DNA from: Planctomycetia bacterium
GTDB taxonomy: Bacteria > Planctomycetota > Phycisphaerae > Phycisphaerales > UBA1924
Reading direction: 5' to 3'
Length of the DNA stretch: 5,957 bases
Assembly: GCA_005776545.1 (NCBI GenBank)
Contig: SXOY01000012.1
Coordinates: 1-5,957 of the forward strand
The first letter of the stretch is position 1, and every line of letters begins with the position of its first letter. Below the pieces are notes generated by a model. The model saw only the letters and a list, made by a program, of their open reading frames with translations. It ran no database searches and had not been told where the DNA came from. A program made the translations under genes and the position numbers. Below, piece by piece: positions 5,761 through 5,957 of this stretch.

Positions 5761-5957
5761 CTACATACTTCCAAAATCAAAATCATTCAAATCACTCAGT
5801 TTCTTCTCCTCTTCTTCACTCAACTTCGATTCAATCGCCTCCGCCGCAACATCAGCGTTTACGCCCCAGTGCTCCGCCAGATTCTCCGCAATCTGCCGCT
5901 TCTCTCGCGCTGTAAACCCGCCAAACGCCCGCCGCAGAAACACCACCGACCTTCGGA
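5761..5957 (-). CDS. C-terminal fragment, possible DUF5682 (YehM-like) protein
   Basis: An open frame enters from the right edge and ends with TAG at 5763-5761, giving 64 complete codons; the start is outside the window. The visible sequence begins RRSVVFLRRAFGGFTAREK, continues with a helical segment (RQIAENLAEHWGVNADVAA), and ends in an acidic tail with EEEEKKLSD and DFDFGSM. A GTG inside it could act as a start, but the frame stays open upstream to the edge, so a longer protein is likely. The pattern 'LRRAF..FT..E+R.IAE' followed by a short acidic tail resembles what I remember of DUF5682 C-termini, and a yehM-type gene directly ahead of a yehP-type gene is the enterobacterial order. Both arguments are weak by themselves; another conserved partner such as a SWIM-domain protein remains possible. 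The palindromic element lies between it and the VWA gene. Confidence 0.55.
   Translation of the reverse strand, partial: RRSVVFLRRAFGGFTAREKRQIAENLAEHWGVNADVAAEAIESKLSEEEEKKLSDLNDFDFGSM

Overview
The window looks like chromosomal DNA of a moderately GC-rich bacterium, most likely a planctomycete or a related PVC lineage. This rests on family resemblance only: a secreted parallel beta-helix protein, a membrane-anchored protein with a proline/alanine-rich stalk and a C-terminal beta domain of a kind familiar from planctomycetes, and a YehP-type VWA protein next to an Hsp70. No rRNA, tRNA, CRISPR array, transposase or integrase is visible. All five genes recognised lie on the minus strand, so transcription runs from high to low coordinates; the long plus-strand reading frames are antisense shadows.

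In transcription order: (1) 5957-5761, the last 64 codons of a gene cut by the window edge, tentatively a DUF5682 (YehM-like) protein. (2) 5760-5497, a non-coding gap dominated by a 165-bp imperfect palindrome whose outer arms are a perfect 23-bp inverted repeat built from 8-bp CACAGAGR units. (3) 5496-4258, a complete YehP-like VWA protein with a modified metal site. (4) 4112-2847 (GTG start preferred), a single-pass membrane or lipoprotein-like protein of unknown function. (5) 2811-892, a complete Hsp70 whose substrate-binding domain resembles HscA more than DnaK. (6) 891-577, a non-coding gap with two small hairpins, a short CCATCGTG tandem repeat, and a stem-loop over the ribosome binding site of the next gene. 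(7) 576-1, the N-terminal 192 residues of a secreted beta-helix protein that runs off the left edge.

The probable functional unit is genes 1 to 5. In enterobacteria yehL-yehM-yehP-yehQ encodes a MoxR-type AAA+ ATPase, a DUF5682 protein, a VWA protein and a SWIM-domain protein; its function is poorly understood, and related MoxR/VWA pairs are thought to act as chaperone-like remodelling machines. Here a YehP homologue is followed by a membrane-anchored protein and, 35 nt later, an Hsp70. That suggests a remodelling or protein-quality-control module combining VWA, Hsp70 and a surface or periplasmic anchor. The grouping is inferred from strand and spacing. The beta-helix gene has its own strong ribosome binding site and a 315-nt gap in front of it, and is probably a separate unit.
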